64,000 nt of DNA, from contig NZ_CABHXX010000091.1 of NCBI RefSeq assembly GCF_902170565.1, positions 1-64,000 on the forward strand. Reading direction: 5' to 3'. This DNA is from Yersinia thracica (lineage in GTDB: Bacteria; Pseudomonadota; Gammaproteobacteria; Enterobacterales; Enterobacteriaceae). Below the pieces are notes generated by a model, which made no database searches, was not told the DNA's origin, and saw only the letters and a list, made by a program, of their open reading frames with translations. A program made the translations under genes and the position numbers. Shown here in pieces: positions 36,542-45,664 of this stretch (positions within the stretch are counted from its first letter, which is position 1; each line of letters begins with the position of its first letter).

Positions 36542-37852
36542 ATGTCTGAATCATCAACCGAACCTTTAGTGATACCAAAGGTATTACCGGAGGAGAATCA
36601 TGCCTACCGTAAAGCGGCATGGCATATTTTACCTTTATTAATGCTGTGTTATGTCATGGCTTATCTTGATCGGGTGAATGTGGGCTTCGCCAAGTTGCAA
36701 ATGGCTGATGACTTACAATTCTCCGATGCAGTATATGGTTTTGGTGCCGGTATCTTCTTTATTGCTTACTTCTTCCTGGAAATTCCCAGCAACCTGATGT
36801 TGCATCGTGTTGGGGCGCGGCTGTGGATTGCGCGCATCATGATAACTTGGGGCATCATTTCGGCGGGGATGGCTTTCGTCACCACGCCGATGTCATTTTA
36901 TGTGATGCGCTGTTTGTTGGGGATTGCTGAGGCCGGCTTCTATCCGGGGGTGATCCTGTATATTTCTTATTGGTTCCCGAGTAACCGCCGTGGCCGAATG
37001 TATGCCTTATTCGCCACCGCAGTGCCATTATCCGGGGTGATAGGTGCGCCGCTATCTGGCTGGATAATGGATGCCTTTAATGGTTTTCATGGTTTTGCTG
37101 GTTGGCAATGGATGTTTATTCTGGAAGGTATTCCCTCGATACTCATCGGTATTTTGGTGATTTTTAAACTGACGGACAGGATCGCACATGCTAAATGGCT
37201 AACCGACGAAGAGAAAAAAATCCTACAAACCAATATCGATAATGACACACAGCATCATGTCCATAGCAGCCTGAAAGAGATTTTCCTGCAACCCCGAGTC
37301 TGGTTGCTCACCCTTATTTATTTCTGTCTGATTGCCGGTTTTTACACCATTGGCTTCTGGTTGCCGACGCTGATTAAAGACAGCGGGGTGACTAATATCT
37401 TGTACATCGGTTTATTGAGCGCCATTCCCTATGCGGCGGCGGCTGTAACCATGATCGTGGTATCACGCAGTGCCGACCGCTTGCGGGAACGGCGCTGGCA
37501 CTTGGCACTAACCGCGACCTTGGGTGGGATTGGGATGATTATCTCCGCCAGTTTCAGTGACAACATCATCATCGCCATGGTGGGGTTAACCATAGGAGCT
37601 ATGGGGGCATTGAGTACTTTGCCACTGTTTTGGAGCTTGCCAACGGCCTTCCTTGGCGGCACCGCCGCTGCCGCAGGTATTGCACTGATCAACTCCTGGG
37701 GCAACCTGGGGGGCTTCGTCGCACCTTATATGATGGGGTATCTGAAAGATCTGACGCAAAGTACCACCGTCGGGATGTTGATTATTTCTACCATGCTATT
37801 TATTGGTGCAGGGTTGGTCTTTTTAGTTCCGGCTAAAACAGTTAACCGCTAA
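36542..37852 (+). CDS. MFS transporter of the anion:cation symporter (tartrate/sugar-acid) family
   Basis: A protein of 436 residues with about twelve membrane helices. The first helix region YLDRVNVGFAKLQMADDL, then GAGIFFIAYFFLEIPSNLML and RIMITWGIISAGMAF, is typical of the ACS family, which brings in organic anions such as tartrate, aldarates or hydroxyphenylacetate with protons. Family members act at the inner membrane. The substrate cannot be told from sequence; the neighbouring dehydrogenase suggests a sugar acid. It is preceded by a possible CRP site. It does not look like part of the siderophore pathway, although it directly follows it. Confidence 0.85.
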   Translation: MSESSTEPLVIPKVLPEENHAYRKAAWHILPLLMLCYVMAYLDRVNVGFAKLQMADDLQFSDAVYGFGAGIFFIAYFFLEIPSNLMLHRVGARLWIARIMITWGIISAGMAFVTTPMSFYVMRCLLGIAEAGFYPGVILYISYWFPSNRRGRMYALFATAVPLSGVIGAPLSGWIMDAFNGFHGFAGWQWMFILEGIPSILIGILVIFKLTDRIAHAKWLTDEEKKILQTNIDNDTQHHVHSSLKEIFLQPRVWLLTLIYFCLIAGFYTIGFWLPTLIKDSGVTNILYIGLLSAIPYAAAAVTMIVVSRSADRLRERRWHLALTATLGGIGMIISASFSDNIIIAMVGLTIGAMGALSTLPLFWSLPTAFLGGTAAAAGIALINSWGNLGGFVAPYMMGYLKDLTQSTTVGMLIISTMLFIGAGLVFLVPAKTVNR

Positions 37853-37877
37853 CCGCGCAGATAAAAAGGATATGACA

Positions 37878-38873
37878 ATGAACATAATGGTAACGGGCGC
37901 TGCGGGTTTTCTCGGGCGTCGATTAATTGAACGTTTAGTGACTCAGGATCATTTGACTGACAGCCAGGGTCAGCAATGCAGTATCAACAAAATAATTGCC
38001 TGTGATGTGGTGCCGCTGAGCGCGATGAGTGATGAGCGGGTACAGGTCTTTTGTGGTGATATCGCCGACCCGCAATGGCTGGCGGGTGTTTTTGACCAGC
38101 AAGTTGATACGGTTTTCCATTTGGCGGCCATTGTCTCCAGTCAGGCGGAAGAAGAATTTGAACTGGGAATGCGCATCAATTTTGATGCTACCCGTGGGGT
38201 ACTGGAGCGGGCGCGCCAATTGGGGCGCTGCCCTAAAGTCATTATTACCAGTTCAGTGGCTGTATTTGGCGGAGAGTTACCGGCAGTAGTGCCCGATGAG
38301 CAGGTTTGGGCGCCGCAAAGTTCCTATGGGACGCAAAAAGCATTGAATGATTTATTGCTGGCAGATTATAGCCGCCGGGGATTTGTGGATGGTCGTAGCT
38401 TAAGAATGCCGACTATTGTGGTGCGCCCCGGCAAACCTAATCGCGCCGCTTCTAGCTTTGCCAGTGGCATTATTCGTGAGCCATTACAGGGTGTTGCAGT
38501 GGTTTGCCCTGTTAGCCCACAAACACCCTTGTGGCTGTTATCGCCGAAAATGGCGATTAATAACCTGATTCATGGTCATCAACTGGATGCCAGTCAGCTT
38601 AAATCTGGGCGAGTGATTAATCTGCCTGGATTATCTGTTCGTGTGCAACAGATAATTGATACATTACGGCGCATTGCGGGTAATGAAGTCGCTGATCTGA
38701 TTAAAATTCAGAAAGATCCTCTCATTGAGAAAATTGTGAATTCTTGGCCGGGGAATTTCGACGCTTGTTACGCTAAATCATTAGGCTTTTGCAGTGATAG
38801 GGATATCGACAGCATCATTAATGATTTTATTCTCGGTTATTTACCCCAGAGAGGGCTGAATAATGAGCTGTAG
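37878..38873 (+). CDS. NAD-dependent epimerase/dehydratase family, D-erythronate dehydrogenase-like
   Basis: A protein of 331 residues of the extended short-chain dehydrogenase family. The start at 37878 is chosen because AAGGA lies seven bases before it; the ATG two codons earlier is too close to that site. The Rossmann motif TGAAGFLG is near the N-terminus and the catalytic pair is in SSYGTQKAL (Tyr and Lys four residues apart). LRMPTIVVRPGKPNRAASSF resembles DenD-type enzymes, which oxidise D-erythronate in four-carbon acid sugar breakdown. The pairing with a sugar-acid-type transporter 25 bases upstream supports an uptake-and-oxidation unit. The substrate is not proven. Confidence 0.7.
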   Translation: MNIMVTGAAGFLGRRLIERLVTQDHLTDSQGQQCSINKIIACDVVPLSAMSDERVQVFCGDIADPQWLAGVFDQQVDTVFHLAAIVSSQAEEEFELGMRINFDATRGVLERARQLGRCPKVIITSSVAVFGGELPAVVPDEQVWAPQSSYGTQKALNDLLLADYSRRGFVDGRSLRMPTIVVRPGKPNRAASSFASGIIREPLQGVAVVCPVSPQTPLWLLSPKMAINNLIHGHQLDASQLKSGRVINLPGLSVRVQQIIDTLRRIAGNEVADLIKIQKDPLIEKIVNSWPGNFDACYAKSLGFCSDRDIDSIINDFILGYLPQRGLNNEL

Positions 38874-39070
38874 AGATATTAACTTTATATAATAGAAATA
38901 ATTACCATTAATAATGGCATGGGTAATCCGCCGGGTTGTGCGGGATTCTTAGCATAATCTGGTGGATTTTTATTGCCAGATACAGATTTTTAGCCATAAA
39001 GCCGATATAATAATCCTATTCGTAATCATCTCATTAATAATAAAAATATATTTTCATTAGGCTAAATAAT

Positions 39071-40060
39071 ATGGTTTGTTTCCGCGGTGTTTTCTTTTTT
39101 TTGCTGATGATTATCTCATCTTCATCTTTCGCTATAAACTGCCAGCGAGCAGCAACACCGGTTGAATACACTGTCTGCGGTGATGAAGATCTTCATTGGC
39201 TTGATCAGACATTCAGTGATATTTATCAAGCGATGTTAGTGAAATATGATACTGAAACAGTTTATCAGCAGCGGCAAGCATGGGTAAAATCTCTGAACAG
39301 TTGCACCAGTAATAACTGTATCCAGCGTGCTTATTTTCAGGGCATTGCCTCTATGTCAGACATTGATAAAAATTTCGACTGGCGCGGCCAATGGTGGAAT
39401 GTCACTAAAGGTAATGACCGGGGCGGCGTTATCAAAATCACTCGGGTTACGGAGTGGGGGTTCAGTCTTGATAGCCGGGCTTGGTCGGGTGAAAATGCCG
39501 GTAGTTTTAGAGCTGAAGCCCGTAAAGTTGAAGGATTAGCCGTGGTTGATCTTATTGAAAATACAGCAAATTGTCGGCTATTACTGATTCCAATAAAAGA
39601 TGGTTCTATGCAAGTACACAGCAATGGCAGTTGGGGGTGTCGCATCTCGATGCCCAAAGATGTCTTTATTGATGGGCAGTATGTCCGAGCTGAAAAAGAT
39701 CCACGCGAAATACCGACTTTACTTTCCATAGGTATTTTTACTGATGCCGAGAATGATAAAGTTTTTCGTGATTTAGTCGGTGAACATTATGCCCAATTTA
39801 TTGCTTCAGCCAATGTCTATATCTATAGCCAAGACAGGGATAACCGAGGCGCAAAAGTATTATCGACGTGGGTACGAGGAGCTGCAAATAAACGAGCGTC
39901 GATAATTATGTATAATCGTAGCGGTTTGATGTGGGCGGCATATGTTGCGCCTGACAAGGATGGAAACCTGCGGGTGCATTATTTTACTAATGTGCCTGAA
40001 GATAAAGATAAAAGACCTAAAACTATTGTCGAATGGCAACAAACCTTTATGGGTAACTGA
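39071..40060 (+). CDS. Secreted protein with LprI-like N-terminal domain, function unknown
   Basis: A protein of 329 residues with a signal peptide (about 5-22, FFFLLMIISSSSFA). Residues 24-95 match the LprI/DUF1311 pattern: INCQRAATPVEYTVCGDEDLHWLDQ, then the paired cysteines in LNSCTSNNC. LprI proteins inhibit lysozyme in mycobacteria, but in Gammaproteobacteria the domain occurs in many secreted proteins of unknown role. The rest (about 100-329) is not recognised; it is mostly beta-like with several Trp and two further cysteines (NCRLL, WGCRI). It stands alone between the epimerase gene and the flagellar locus, and a strong terminator follows. Confidence 0.65.
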   Translation: MVCFRGVFFFLLMIISSSSFAINCQRAATPVEYTVCGDEDLHWLDQTFSDIYQAMLVKYDTETVYQQRQAWVKSLNSCTSNNCIQRAYFQGIASMSDIDKNFDWRGQWWNVTKGNDRGGVIKITRVTEWGFSLDSRAWSGENAGSFRAEARKVEGLAVVDLIENTANCRLLLIPIKDGSMQVHSNGSWGCRISMPKDVFIDGQYVRAEKDPREIPTLLSIGIFTDAENDKVFRDLVGEHYAQFIASANVYIYSQDRDNRGAKVLSTWVRGAANKRASIIMYNRSGLMWAAYVAPDKDGNLRVHYFTNVPEDKDKRPKTIVEWQQTFMGN

Positions 40061-40166
40061 TATACCTTGCTGCTTAACCTTGCCGAAGAGTAGGCAGCGT
40101 GCTCTTATTCCGAATCAATGAATTGAGTCAGTACACATGATTTTCGGGAGGAGTTTTGAGTATATG

Positions 40167-40216
40167 AAAAATGGCCAGGGTGTCGAGAGATGAATGTCGA
40201 CAACGTGGCCATTTTT
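40167..40216. terminator. Strong bidirectional terminator before the flagellar locus
   Basis: An 11-bp perfect stem (AAAAATGGCCA / TGGCCATTTTT) encloses a second stem (TGTCGA / TCGACA). The A/T arms give a U-run in both directions. It lies between the converging LprI-like gene and flhA and should end both transcripts. Confidence 0.8.
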
Positions 40217-40237
40217 ATGATGATAATTAATAGTATT

Positions 40238-42334
40238 TTATTCTAACGTCCCAATAACGTTCAATGACATATCATCTGGTATTTCGTTATAAGACAATAC
40301 GTTAAGCCCATTGCAGAATAATCGTGCATAGCGTGCAATCAAGGGACGTAATTGCGGCGTGACCAACAAAACAGGTTGGTGATTCTCTGCTTTCATTTGT
40401 TCTTTAATGATAGGCATATTCTGTTGCAACTGGGTCAGAATATTTGGATCGACAGGGAAATTATCCAAGACGATTTTTCCTGCTTGCTGTGCCTGATTGA
40501 GTGAGCCAAGCAACATATTCTCCAGTGCGTTATTAATGGTATAAACCGATAGATTTTTATCATCACCATTAATGCTATTGACGATCCCGGTTCGTAACGC
40601 GTACCGTACATCGGAGGTCAATAAAAGTGAATCTTTCGTCACATTGGCACTCTCTAATAATGTGGTCGCGATGGTCACAATATCTTTAAGGGAGACATTT
40701 TCGATTAATAATTGCCGGTAGACTTTTAATAGCTCACTAAAATTAAATGCAGCAGCGAAATCTTCCGCTAGTCGAGGTGATAATGACTCCAGCCGTTGGT
40801 GTAACTGTGTTATATCGTCGTAATTAAATAACACCGGCAGATGTTCCCGTGCCACTTTATTGACATGAGTTGCTACCACACTGGCACAATCGACTATTTG
40901 ATAGCCAAAGTTTAAGGCATTTGCCTTATTTTGTGGCTCTATCCACACTACCGCCAGGCCATAAGTGGGATCTATCGACAAAACACCATCCACTTCTCCG
41001 TATTGTTCCGTAGTTGGAATTGCCATTAGCTTATCAATATAAATTTCACCGCCCGCGACTTTGACGCCATTAACATTAATTGTGTACTGGGAGGGCTTTA
41101 AACGAAAATTCTCCCGCACTTTAACTTCGGGCAATATGATTCCGCAGGTTTCAGAGATAATTTGGCGCACACCACGCAGCCGCTGGATTAATGGCCGACT
41201 TTTCGCTTCATCAACCAGTGTCACCAATTTATAACCAAGATTCAGGCCAATAGGTTCTACGACGGGTATATTATCCCAATTAATATTGAGTGAGTTGTCT
41301 TCTGAAATTGCTTGGTCGAGGGCTGTAAGATCGGGTTCAATATTCGCTTGCTGTATTTTTTTACTTTGCTGCCAAGCGGCGAACAGGAGTAATCCGGTGA
41401 AACTGAGAAAGGCAAGATGGGGCATCCCCGGCACAATGGCGAGAATGAACATCACAAATGCCGCAGCATATAAAATGGTCGGTTTTGCTAATAACTGATC
41501 TTTAATTTCATCAGTCATATCACCGCCATCACTTACCCTGGTGACAATAATTGCGGCGGCGGTGGCTAATAACAGTGAAGGAATTTGCGCGACCAAACCA
41601 TCACCAATAGTCAGTAATACATATTGCTGGAATGACTGGCTGGCACTGAGGTCGTATTTGAAAATGCCGATACAGATGCCGCCGATCACATTGATCACCA
41701 GAATCATAATACCGGCGATAGCATCCCCACGAACAAACTTGGATGCGCCATCCATTGCCCCGTAGAAGTCGGCTTCGCTGGCGACTTCTTTACGGCGCAG
41801 GCGGGCTTGTTCCTGATTGATTAATCCGGCGTTAAGGTCGGCATCAATCGCCATCTGCTTACCCGGTAGTGCATCCAACGTAAAGCGGGCGGAAACCTCA
41901 GAAATTCGCTCGGCACCTTTCGTCACGACCACAAAGTTGATGATCATCAGGATGATAAACACCACGAAACCAACAACAAAGTTACCGCCAATGACCACCT
42001 GGCCAAAAGCTTCAATCACTTTACCGGCAGCACCCACACCTTCATGACCATTGAGTAATACCACTCGTGTTGACGCCACATTTAATGTTAAGCGCATTAA
42101 AGTGGCAATCAGTAGTACAGTCGGAAATATTGCAAAATCAAGAGGGCGTTTACTGTTTACGCTGACCAATAAAACCAATACAGATAACACAATGTTAAAG
42201 GTAAATAAAATATCCAATACAATAGGTGATAGTGGCAAAATAACCATTGCCAACATGCAAAGAATTAATATCGGAACGGTAACATGCATATCTCTCAGTA
42301 TATGAGCAAGATAACTAAACTTATTTTTCATCAT
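40238..42334 (-). CDS. flhA: FlhA-type flagellar export gate protein (Flag-2, lfhA)
   Basis: A protein of 698 residues from the ATG at 42334; the open frame extends ten codons into flhB without need. FlhA forms the large cytoplasmic ring of the flagellar export gate. Eight membrane segments fill the first 330 residues, including the family region RISEVSARFTLDALPGKQMAIDADLNAG. The C-terminal soluble domain (about 350-698) binds late chaperone-substrate pairs. The start overlaps the flhB stop by 14 bases. This is the last gene of the minus-strand block fliMNPQR-flhBA, the order known for Flag-2 loci. Confidence 0.93.
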   Translation of the reverse strand: MMKNKFSYLAHILRDMHVTVPILILCMLAMVILPLSPIVLDILFTFNIVLSVLVLLVSVNSKRPLDFAIFPTVLLIATLMRLTLNVASTRVVLLNGHEGVGAAGKVIEAFGQVVIGGNFVVGFVVFIILMIINFVVVTKGAERISEVSARFTLDALPGKQMAIDADLNAGLINQEQARLRRKEVASEADFYGAMDGASKFVRGDAIAGIMILVINVIGGICIGIFKYDLSASQSFQQYVLLTIGDGLVAQIPSLLLATAAAIIVTRVSDGGDMTDEIKDQLLAKPTILYAAAFVMFILAIVPGMPHLAFLSFTGLLLFAAWQQSKKIQQANIEPDLTALDQAISEDNSLNINWDNIPVVEPIGLNLGYKLVTLVDEAKSRPLIQRLRGVRQIISETCGIILPEVKVRENFRLKPSQYTINVNGVKVAGGEIYIDKLMAIPTTEQYGEVDGVLSIDPTYGLAVVWIEPQNKANALNFGYQIVDCASVVATHVNKVAREHLPVLFNYDDITQLHQRLESLSPRLAEDFAAAFNFSELLKVYRQLLIENVSLKDIVTIATTLLESANVTKDSLLLTSDVRYALRTGIVNSINGDDKNLSVYTINNALENMLLGSLNQAQQAGKIVLDNFPVDPNILTQLQQNMPIIKEQMKAENHQPVLLVTPQLRPLIARYARLFCNGLNVLSYNEIPDDMSLNVIGTLE

Positions 42335-43454
42335 GGAATTTCTGCATCTCTTTGGGAATACCAAGGTAAGTATTTAATACCGGTTTATTAGCCAGACCTG
42401 AGCGCCAGGACTTGACCTGCATCACATAGGTCAATACCTGAGCGATGGCACGATACAGCTGGGCTGGAACCTGTTGGTTGACCTTGGTGGTATGGTAAAT
42501 AGCACGAGCTAAAGGAGGGAACTCAACAATTTCAATATCATTATTTTTAGCCACAGTCCGAATATATAATGCAATGTCATCCTTACCTTTTGCGATAATA
42601 TAAGGCGCGCTGGCTTTCTCCGGGGCATATTTTAAGGCCACTGAAAAATGCGTTGGGTTAGTAATAATAACATCAGCATTAGGGACAACTTTATTAATTT
42701 GACCCATGGCAAACTGCCGTTGTAACTGACGAACCCTGTTTTTAATTTCTGGATTACCATCATTACTCTTGTGTTCTAGTTTAACCTCCTGCTTAGTCAT
42801 TTTCATTTTCTTGGTGAAGAGATAATTGCTAAGTGGAATATCAATTGCGGCAAAAATCACAATAATGGCGATGAAATAAACCAAAATACTGTGATATAGA
42901 ATAAATCCTTCAGTAATCGCTTCCTGTAGCGGCAATGCCTGTAAACGCAACAAATCGGCCAGCGAGCTATTGACCATCAGGTATAAGGTATAAAGCACGA
43001 TGCTGCACTTGCCGAGCATCTTCAAGACTTCGGTGCCATTGCTGGCTGAAAATATCTTTTTAATTCCTGCCAACGGACTGAGTTTTTTAAAGTCAGGGAT
43101 TAATTTTACCGGTGTGAAATTCCAACCGCCGGGAACTAAGCTCGCCAATATACTGGCCAGCGGAATCGGGGCTAGCGTAAGCAAGAACTTGAAAAAAATA
43201 AACAGGTTGGTCAGCAGTAATTGTTCCAGCGCTGCGGGGTCATCTATTCTGCCCGCTGTACGGCCAACCGCTAAGAATGACTCACGAATCAACTCTTTGT
43301 AATAGGGTAAAAATAGCGTCAGGGTGACTAATGATGTCACCAGTCCGGCCGCCATAGTGACATCTTTGGATCGCGGAATATCCCCTTTCTTTCTCGCTTT
43401 GGTTAGTTTACCGCTGGTGGGTTTTTCACTTTTTTCTCCGCTGCTGGATGACAT
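42321..43454 (-). CDS. flhB: FlhB-type export switch protein (Flag-2, lfhB)
   Basis: A protein of 377 residues. FlhB controls the change from rod/hook to filament export and cleaves itself. The autocleavage motif is NPTH at 266-269, in VIITNPTHFSVALKY. Four membrane helices (about 35-210) precede the cytoplasmic domain. The N-terminus EKSEKPTSGKLTKARKKGDIPRS (residues about 7-29) is the family standard. It overlaps fliR by one base and flhA by 14 bases. Confidence 0.93.
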   Translation of the reverse strand: MSSSSGEKSEKPTSGKLTKARKKGDIPRSKDVTMAAGLVTSLVTLTLFLPYYKELIRESFLAVGRTAGRIDDPAALEQLLLTNLFIFFKFLLTLAPIPLASILASLVPGGWNFTPVKLIPDFKKLSPLAGIKKIFSASNGTEVLKMLGKCSIVLYTLYLMVNSSLADLLRLQALPLQEAITEGFILYHSILVYFIAIIVIFAAIDIPLSNYLFTKKMKMTKQEVKLEHKSNDGNPEIKNRVRQLQRQFAMGQINKVVPNADVIITNPTHFSVALKYAPEKASAPYIIAKGKDDIALYIRTVAKNNDIEIVEFPPLARAIYHTTKVNQQVPAQLYRAIAQVLTYVMQVKSWRSGLANKPVLNTYLGIPKEMQKFHDEK

Positions 43455-44227
43455 CAGTACACCTTCATCCGTTCAAGCTGCGTCAGGATCTCGTTAGTCA
43501 AATTGAGATAATGATTCGGCACATTGATGGCCAGTAGCAGTAGGCACAACAAGCCGAACAACATACCTATTGGAAATCCAAGAGAGAAAAGGTTCAAGGT
43601 CGGAGAAATACGGTTCAACAAACCGAAAGAACCTTGCACAATCAGCATGATAAAAGTGGTTGGCAGAGCCAGCAGTGTGGCGGATGACATGATCCAACCT
43701 AAGCTTAATGCCAGTGATCGTAAGGAGAAATCATTGATAGCTTCGCCCATCGGCCAACTGATAAAACTTTTATACAAGATGGTGACCAGCAACAAGTGCC
43801 CATTCATGGTAAAAAAGATAAGTGTGCTAAAGACAAAAATAATTTGTGAAATCACGGTTGTTGAAGCACCACTGGTTGGGTCATTCATCACCGCCATGCC
43901 TAAACCCATATTCATTGATAAAATCTGGCCAGCGGCTTGTAAGGTTGCAAAAACCAGTTGCAGCATGGAGCCAAATAACCAACCCCACAGGATTTGTTCG
44001 CCAGTCAGCAACAGTGAATTCATTGATAATAACTCACCAAGGATCACCGGCTGGCTGAGCATGGGAGTGATTAACATCGCCAGCAGCAATGAGGTGCCAA
44101 TCTTCGCTTTACGGGGAAAAGCACGATGCTGGAGAACTGGACAAAAATGAAAAAATGCTAAAATTCGTACAAAGGGTAGCCAAAGTGCGAATACCGGCGT
44201 GGTGAGTGTTTGAATATCGATTCCCAT
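43454..44227 (-). CDS. fliR: FliR-type export gate protein (Flag-2, lfiR)
   Basis: A protein of 257 residues with about six membrane helices, normal for FliR. It is part of the FliPQR core through which flagellar subunits pass. Landmarks are RAFPRKAKIGTSLLLAML near residue 35 and GMAVMNDPTSGASTTVISQ near 105. It lies six bases after fliQ and abuts flhB. Confidence 0.92.
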   Translation of the reverse strand: MGIDIQTLTTPVFALWLPFVRILAFFHFCPVLQHRAFPRKAKIGTSLLLAMLITPMLSQPVILGELLSMNSLLLTGEQILWGWLFGSMLQLVFATLQAAGQILSMNMGLGMAVMNDPTSGASTTVISQIIFVFSTLIFFTMNGHLLLVTILYKSFISWPMGEAINDFSLRSLALSLGWIMSSATLLALPTTFIMLIVQGSFGLLNRISPTLNLFSLGFPIGMLFGLLCLLLLAINVPNHYLNLTNEILTQLERMKVY

Positions 44228-44233
44228 TGCCTG

Positions 44234-44506
44234 TTACCCAACCAACTGTGCAGCTTGCTGGAAAATAGCAATGGTGAAGTCACTCAGCTTGGTCATCATC
44301 CATTTACCGGCAAAGATTAATACCAGCATGGTCATCACCAGGCGCGGTAGGAAGCTAAGGGTTTGCTCATTAATTTGTGTGGTGGCTTGAAAGATGCTGA
44401 CCAATAGCCCGGTTAATAAGCTAGGAATAATGGCAACCACCGAAATGATCAATACCAGATGCAACCCTGCGGCAATAATGTCTCCGGCAATATCAGTGGT
44501 CATCAT
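44234..44506 (-). CDS. fliQ: FliQ-type export gate protein (Flag-2, lfiQ)
   Basis: A protein of 90 residues with two membrane helices. FliQ is a small subunit of the export gate with FliP and FliR. The central region LLVSIFQATTQINEQTLSFLP (about 34-54) is strongly conserved in the family. Two ATGs stand in a row at the start. It follows the fliP stop almost directly. Confidence 0.93.
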   Translation of the reverse strand: MMTTDIAGDIIAAGLHLVLIISVVAIIPSLLTGLLVSIFQATTQINEQTLSFLPRLVMTMLVLIFAGKWMMTKLSDFTIAIFQQAAQLVG

Positions 44507-44507
44507 G

Positions 44508-45278
44508 CTATAACCCCTGCACGCTGGCAGTCAGCGTTCCGACAATTAATGTCCAGCCATCGCACAGTACAAACAGCATTAATTTAAAGGGCAGCGAGAC
44601 GATGAGCGGCGATAGCATCATCATCCCCATCGCCATCAAAATACTGGCGACAATCAGATCAATGACCAGAAAAGGGATGTAAATCATAAAGCCAATTTGG
44701 AAAGCAGTTTTCAATTCACTCAGTAGATAAGCGGGAGTCACGACGGTAAGATCTTGCTGTTGCGGCTCGCCGCTGACCTGAGCAATATCCATCATCTGGT
44801 CCAGCGACTGACTGCTGGTCTGCGCCAGCATATAATTCTTAAGAGGAATTTCCGCACGTGCCAGCGCTTGCGGTAAGGTGATTTCATCATTCTGAAAGGG
44901 AATGACGGCGTCTTGATGAACTTTCGTCCATACCGGGCGCATCACCAGTAAGGTGAGTGCTAGCGCAATACCGGTCAGCACTTTATTGGGGGGGCTTTGC
45001 TGCAATCCCAGCGCCTGGCGTAATATTGCCAGCACGATAATAAAGCGGGTAAAGCAGGTCATCATTAGCATCATGATGGGCAACAGGCCAAGCAGTGTCA
45101 TCAGGATCAGGATTTCAATCTTGACGTTGTAATCCTGACCGGCAGCAGTTTGTGCCGTGCTAAACAGGGTAATCCCCCCCTCCTGTGCAAGGAGAAGAGG
45201 GGAATACAATAATCCGCTAATAACCAGGCCACTGCTGATGATTTTAGCTGTCATAGTTGGCAGGCGGCTCAAGATCAT
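44508..45278 (-). CDS. fliP: FliP-type export gate protein (Flag-2, lfiP)
   Basis: A protein of 256 residues. The first 30 residues form a cleavable signal (SSGLVISGLLYSPLLLAQ), as in enterobacterial FliP. Family landmarks are TCFTRFIIVLAILRQALGLQ and FQIGFMIYIPFLVIDLIVAS. FliP builds the export pore with FliQ and FliR. It overlaps fliN by four bases. Confidence 0.94.
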   Translation of the reverse strand: MILSRLPTMTAKIISSGLVISGLLYSPLLLAQEGGITLFSTAQTAAGQDYNVKIEILILMTLLGLLPIMMLMMTCFTRFIIVLAILRQALGLQQSPPNKVLTGIALALTLLVMRPVWTKVHQDAVIPFQNDEITLPQALARAEIPLKNYMLAQTSSQSLDQMMDIAQVSGEPQQQDLTVVTPAYLLSELKTAFQIGFMIYIPFLVIDLIVASILMAMGMMMLSPLIVSLPFKLMLFVLCDGWTLIVGTLTASVQGL

Positions 45279-45664
45279 AAAGCGAGTTCACCCAGGCTTT
45301 GGCTATTGAAGCTGATAATACGCAGGCCATATTTCTCATTGACCACCACGACTTCAGCCTGACCGAACATGATGCCATTGATTTTAATATCCAGTGGTTC
45401 GCCGGCCAGTTTATCCAACTCAATAACTGAATCATTATTCACTGACATCAATTCAGAAAGTGGAATATCTACCGAGGCGACTTCCAGTGTTAATGTGACG
45501 GGAATACGACTGAACAGCGATATTTTGCGTTGCTGTTCATGCTGGCTGTTATCCACGGCGGGCACTGTCGCCGCAGGGGTAGAAAGTGGTACGCTAACCT
45601 CATTCTCTGGTGTTGAGAAATTAAAATCCAGATCATTGCCGAGTTCAATTAATTGGTCAGTCAT
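45275..45664 (-). CDS. fliN: FliN-type motor switch protein (Flag-2, lfiN)
   Basis: A protein of 129 residues. A variable acidic N-terminus (1-45) is followed by the SpoA/FliN domain: IPVTLTLEVASVDIPLSELMSV, VIELDKLAGEPLDIKINGIMFGQAEVVVVNEKYGLRI (about 55-118). FliN forms the C-ring with FliM and helps dock the export ATPase complex. It overlaps fliM by eight bases. Confidence 0.92.
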   Translation of the reverse strand: MTDQLIELGNDLDFNFSTPENEVSVPLSTPAATVPAVDNSQHEQQRKISLFSRIPVTLTLEVASVDIPLSELMSVNNDSVIELDKLAGEPLDIKINGIMFGQAEVVVVNEKYGLRIISFNSQSLGELAL

